Below are positions 63,037 to 64,000 of a stretch of 64,000 nt of DNA, piece after piece. This DNA comes from Gillisia hiemivivida (lineage in GTDB: Bacteria > Bacteroidota > Bacteroidia > Flavobacteriales > Flavobacteriaceae), in contig NZ_VORY01000005.1 in the NCBI RefSeq assembly GCF_007997295.1, positions 124,001 through 188,000 on the forward strand, read 5' to 3'. Both the position numbers and the translations under genes were made by a program. The stretch's first letter is position 1. Each line of letters begins with the position of its first letter. Below the pieces are notes generated by a model, which was not told the origin of the DNA, ran no database searches, and was given only the letters and a program-made list of their open reading frames with translations.

Positions 63037-63811
63037 AATATTAAAATATAGTTTTTTCGATTTAATGCGTAGCCGTTGGAGCTATGTGTATTTTTTATTC
63101 TATTTACTTTTGGGTGTCGTACTATTATTTTTAAACAACGATCTTTCCAAAGCTGTAATTACGCTCATGAATGTAATTATCATTCTTGTACCTCTAATTG
63201 GGACAATTTTTGGAGTGATGTATTATTATAATTCCAGGGAATTTACAGAATTACTGTTAGCACAGCCTGTAAAACGTAGTTCTATCTTCTTAGGACAATA
63301 TCTTGGTGTGTCATTTTCTTTAGCTATGAGCTTAGTAATTGGGCTTGGAATACCTTTCATTTTCTATGGAATCTTCAATAGTAGCGCAATCTGGGACTTT
63401 TCTCTGTTGTTAATAACAGGAGCTTTTCTCACATTTATTTTTACAGCCTTAGCATTTGTAATAGCCTTAGCTAACGAGAATAAGATCAAAGGTTTTGGAT
63501 ATGCTATTTTACTATGGTTATTTATGGCTGTAATATATGATGGTCTTTTTCTAATGTCTTTGATGTATTTTGAAAACTATCCGCTGGACAAATTTTCTCT
63601 GATTGCAACCATGCTGAATCCTGTAGATCTATCTCGAGTTCTCATCTTACTAAAACTGGACATCTCGGCTTTACTTGGATATACGGGAGCAGTTTTCCAG
63701 AAGTTTTTCGGAACTAATTTTGGATTAATAATTTCTTTAGCAATGTTGATATTGTGGGTATTAATCCCAACTGGAATTATCTACAGAATGGCAAAAACAA
63801 AGGATTTCTAA
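63026..63811 (+). CDS. nosY: NosY ABC transporter permease
   Basis: The 261-residue protein has six membrane helices and the ABC-2 type pattern. It begins LKILKYSFFDLMRSRWSYVY, with helices near 16-36, 44-64, 95-115, 124-145, 158-180 and 234-255, and NSREFTELLLAQPVKRSSIF in the cytoplasmic loop. It forms the channel of the NosDFY complex. It is the last gene of the cluster and is followed by a perfect 18-bp terminator. Confidence 0.93.
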   Translation: MMLKILKYSFFDLMRSRWSYVYFLFYLLLGVVLLFLNNDLSKAVITLMNVIIILVPLIGTIFGVMYYYNSREFTELLLAQPVKRSSIFLGQYLGVSFSLAMSLVIGLGIPFIFYGIFNSSAIWDFSLLLITGAFLTFIFTALAFVIALANENKIKGFGYAILLWLFMAVIYDGLFLMSLMYFENYPLDKFSLIATMLNPVDLSRVLILLKLDISALLGYTGAVFQKFFGTNFGLIISLAMLILWVLIPTGIIYRMAKTKDF

Positions 63812-63842
63812 AACTTAAAAATTTTTCTGAAGAAATCTCTAA

Positions 63843-63882
63843 AACACTAAAACCTCATAACATTTTATGAGGTTTTAGTGTT
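63843..63882. terminator. Strong terminator at the end of the nos cluster
   Basis: A perfect 18-bp stem (AACACTAAAACCTCATAA) with a CATT loop; A and T tracts allow action in both directions. Confidence 0.93.
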
Positions 63883-63946
63883 CTTCAAATTTGATTGTAA
63901 TTAGCTAGGCCAAAAATCTAAAGGTTTATTTGAAATTTATTAAAAG

Positions 63947-63990
63947 CTGACCAGCGTCATATATCTAATTGTAAAAGTTAGTCACCTTTA
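63947..63990 (+). promoter_or_regulatory. FNR-like site at the right edge, facing out of the window
   Basis: The site CTGACCAGCGTCAT (63947-63960) fits the consensus at every position. CACCTTTA at offset 36 (63983-63990) resembles the boxes of the alcohol dehydrogenase and ccoS genes. It predicts a low-oxygen-regulated gene starting just beyond 64000. Confidence 0.55.
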
Positions 63991-64000
63991 TCAATTAAAC

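Overview
The window looks like chromosomal DNA from a marine-type member of the Flavobacteriaceae (Bacteroidetes). Supporting signs are the AT-rich composition, the -7 boxes of the TAnnTTTG type instead of sigma70 -10 boxes, near absence of Shine-Dalgarno sequences, many DUFs and fusions typical of Flavobacteriia (GSCFA, DUF4136, DUF4230, DUF4494, DUF5522, fused CcoNO, long urocanase), and lipoprotein signals of the ...SC type. The genus cannot be fixed from sequence reading alone; Gramella/Christiangramia/Zunongwangia-like is a guess.

Bases 1-28100 are mostly housekeeping: a cut PLP enzyme, urocanate hydratase (hutU), an aromatic amino acid hydroxylase, alaS, an M23 peptidase-MerR-LemA-TPM-TPM operon, der, a SerB-SerA fusion, sbcDC, a lipoprotein esterase, an SDR, a DnaQ/GIY-YIG fusion nuclease and a DUF4494 protein.

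Bases 28300-64000 form a low-oxygen respiration island: hemN, a PAS histidine kinase with FixL-like heme-site residues followed directly by a REC-cNMP-HTH(Crp/Fnr) fusion regulator, a universal stress protein, a small membrane protein plus truncated hemoglobin, YceI-porin-YceI, the copper ATPase CcoI, ccoS-ccoNO-ccoQ-ccoP, ccoG-ccoH-TauE/SafE, pterin genes (PTPS, folE), a zinc alcohol dehydrogenase, and a nitrous oxide reductase cluster (cytochrome c, fasciclin, nosZ, a NosB-like membrane protein, nosL, nosD, nosF, nosY) that ends in a strong terminator.

The most interesting signal is regulatory. Eight promoters in this island carry an imperfect FNR-like palindrome (consensus MTGAY-N4-RTCAK) whose first base lies exactly 36 bases before a TAnnTTTG-like -7 box, and a ninth lies at the right edge pointing out of the window. 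This is the geometry of a class II Crp/Fnr activator. The kinase/regulator pair in the middle of the island is the obvious candidate controller: a FixL-like sensor and a protein that combines FixJ-like receiver and FixK-like DNA-binding parts. This link is inference, not proof.

The island also carries nine same-orientation copies of a three-hairpin intergenic repeat (eight of them between 27 and 60 kb), four arrays of 7-base tandem repeats (spread over the whole window), and a scrambled segment at 54.7-55.8 kb made of an OsmC fragment, a broken folE copy and a piece of the TauE/SafE gene.
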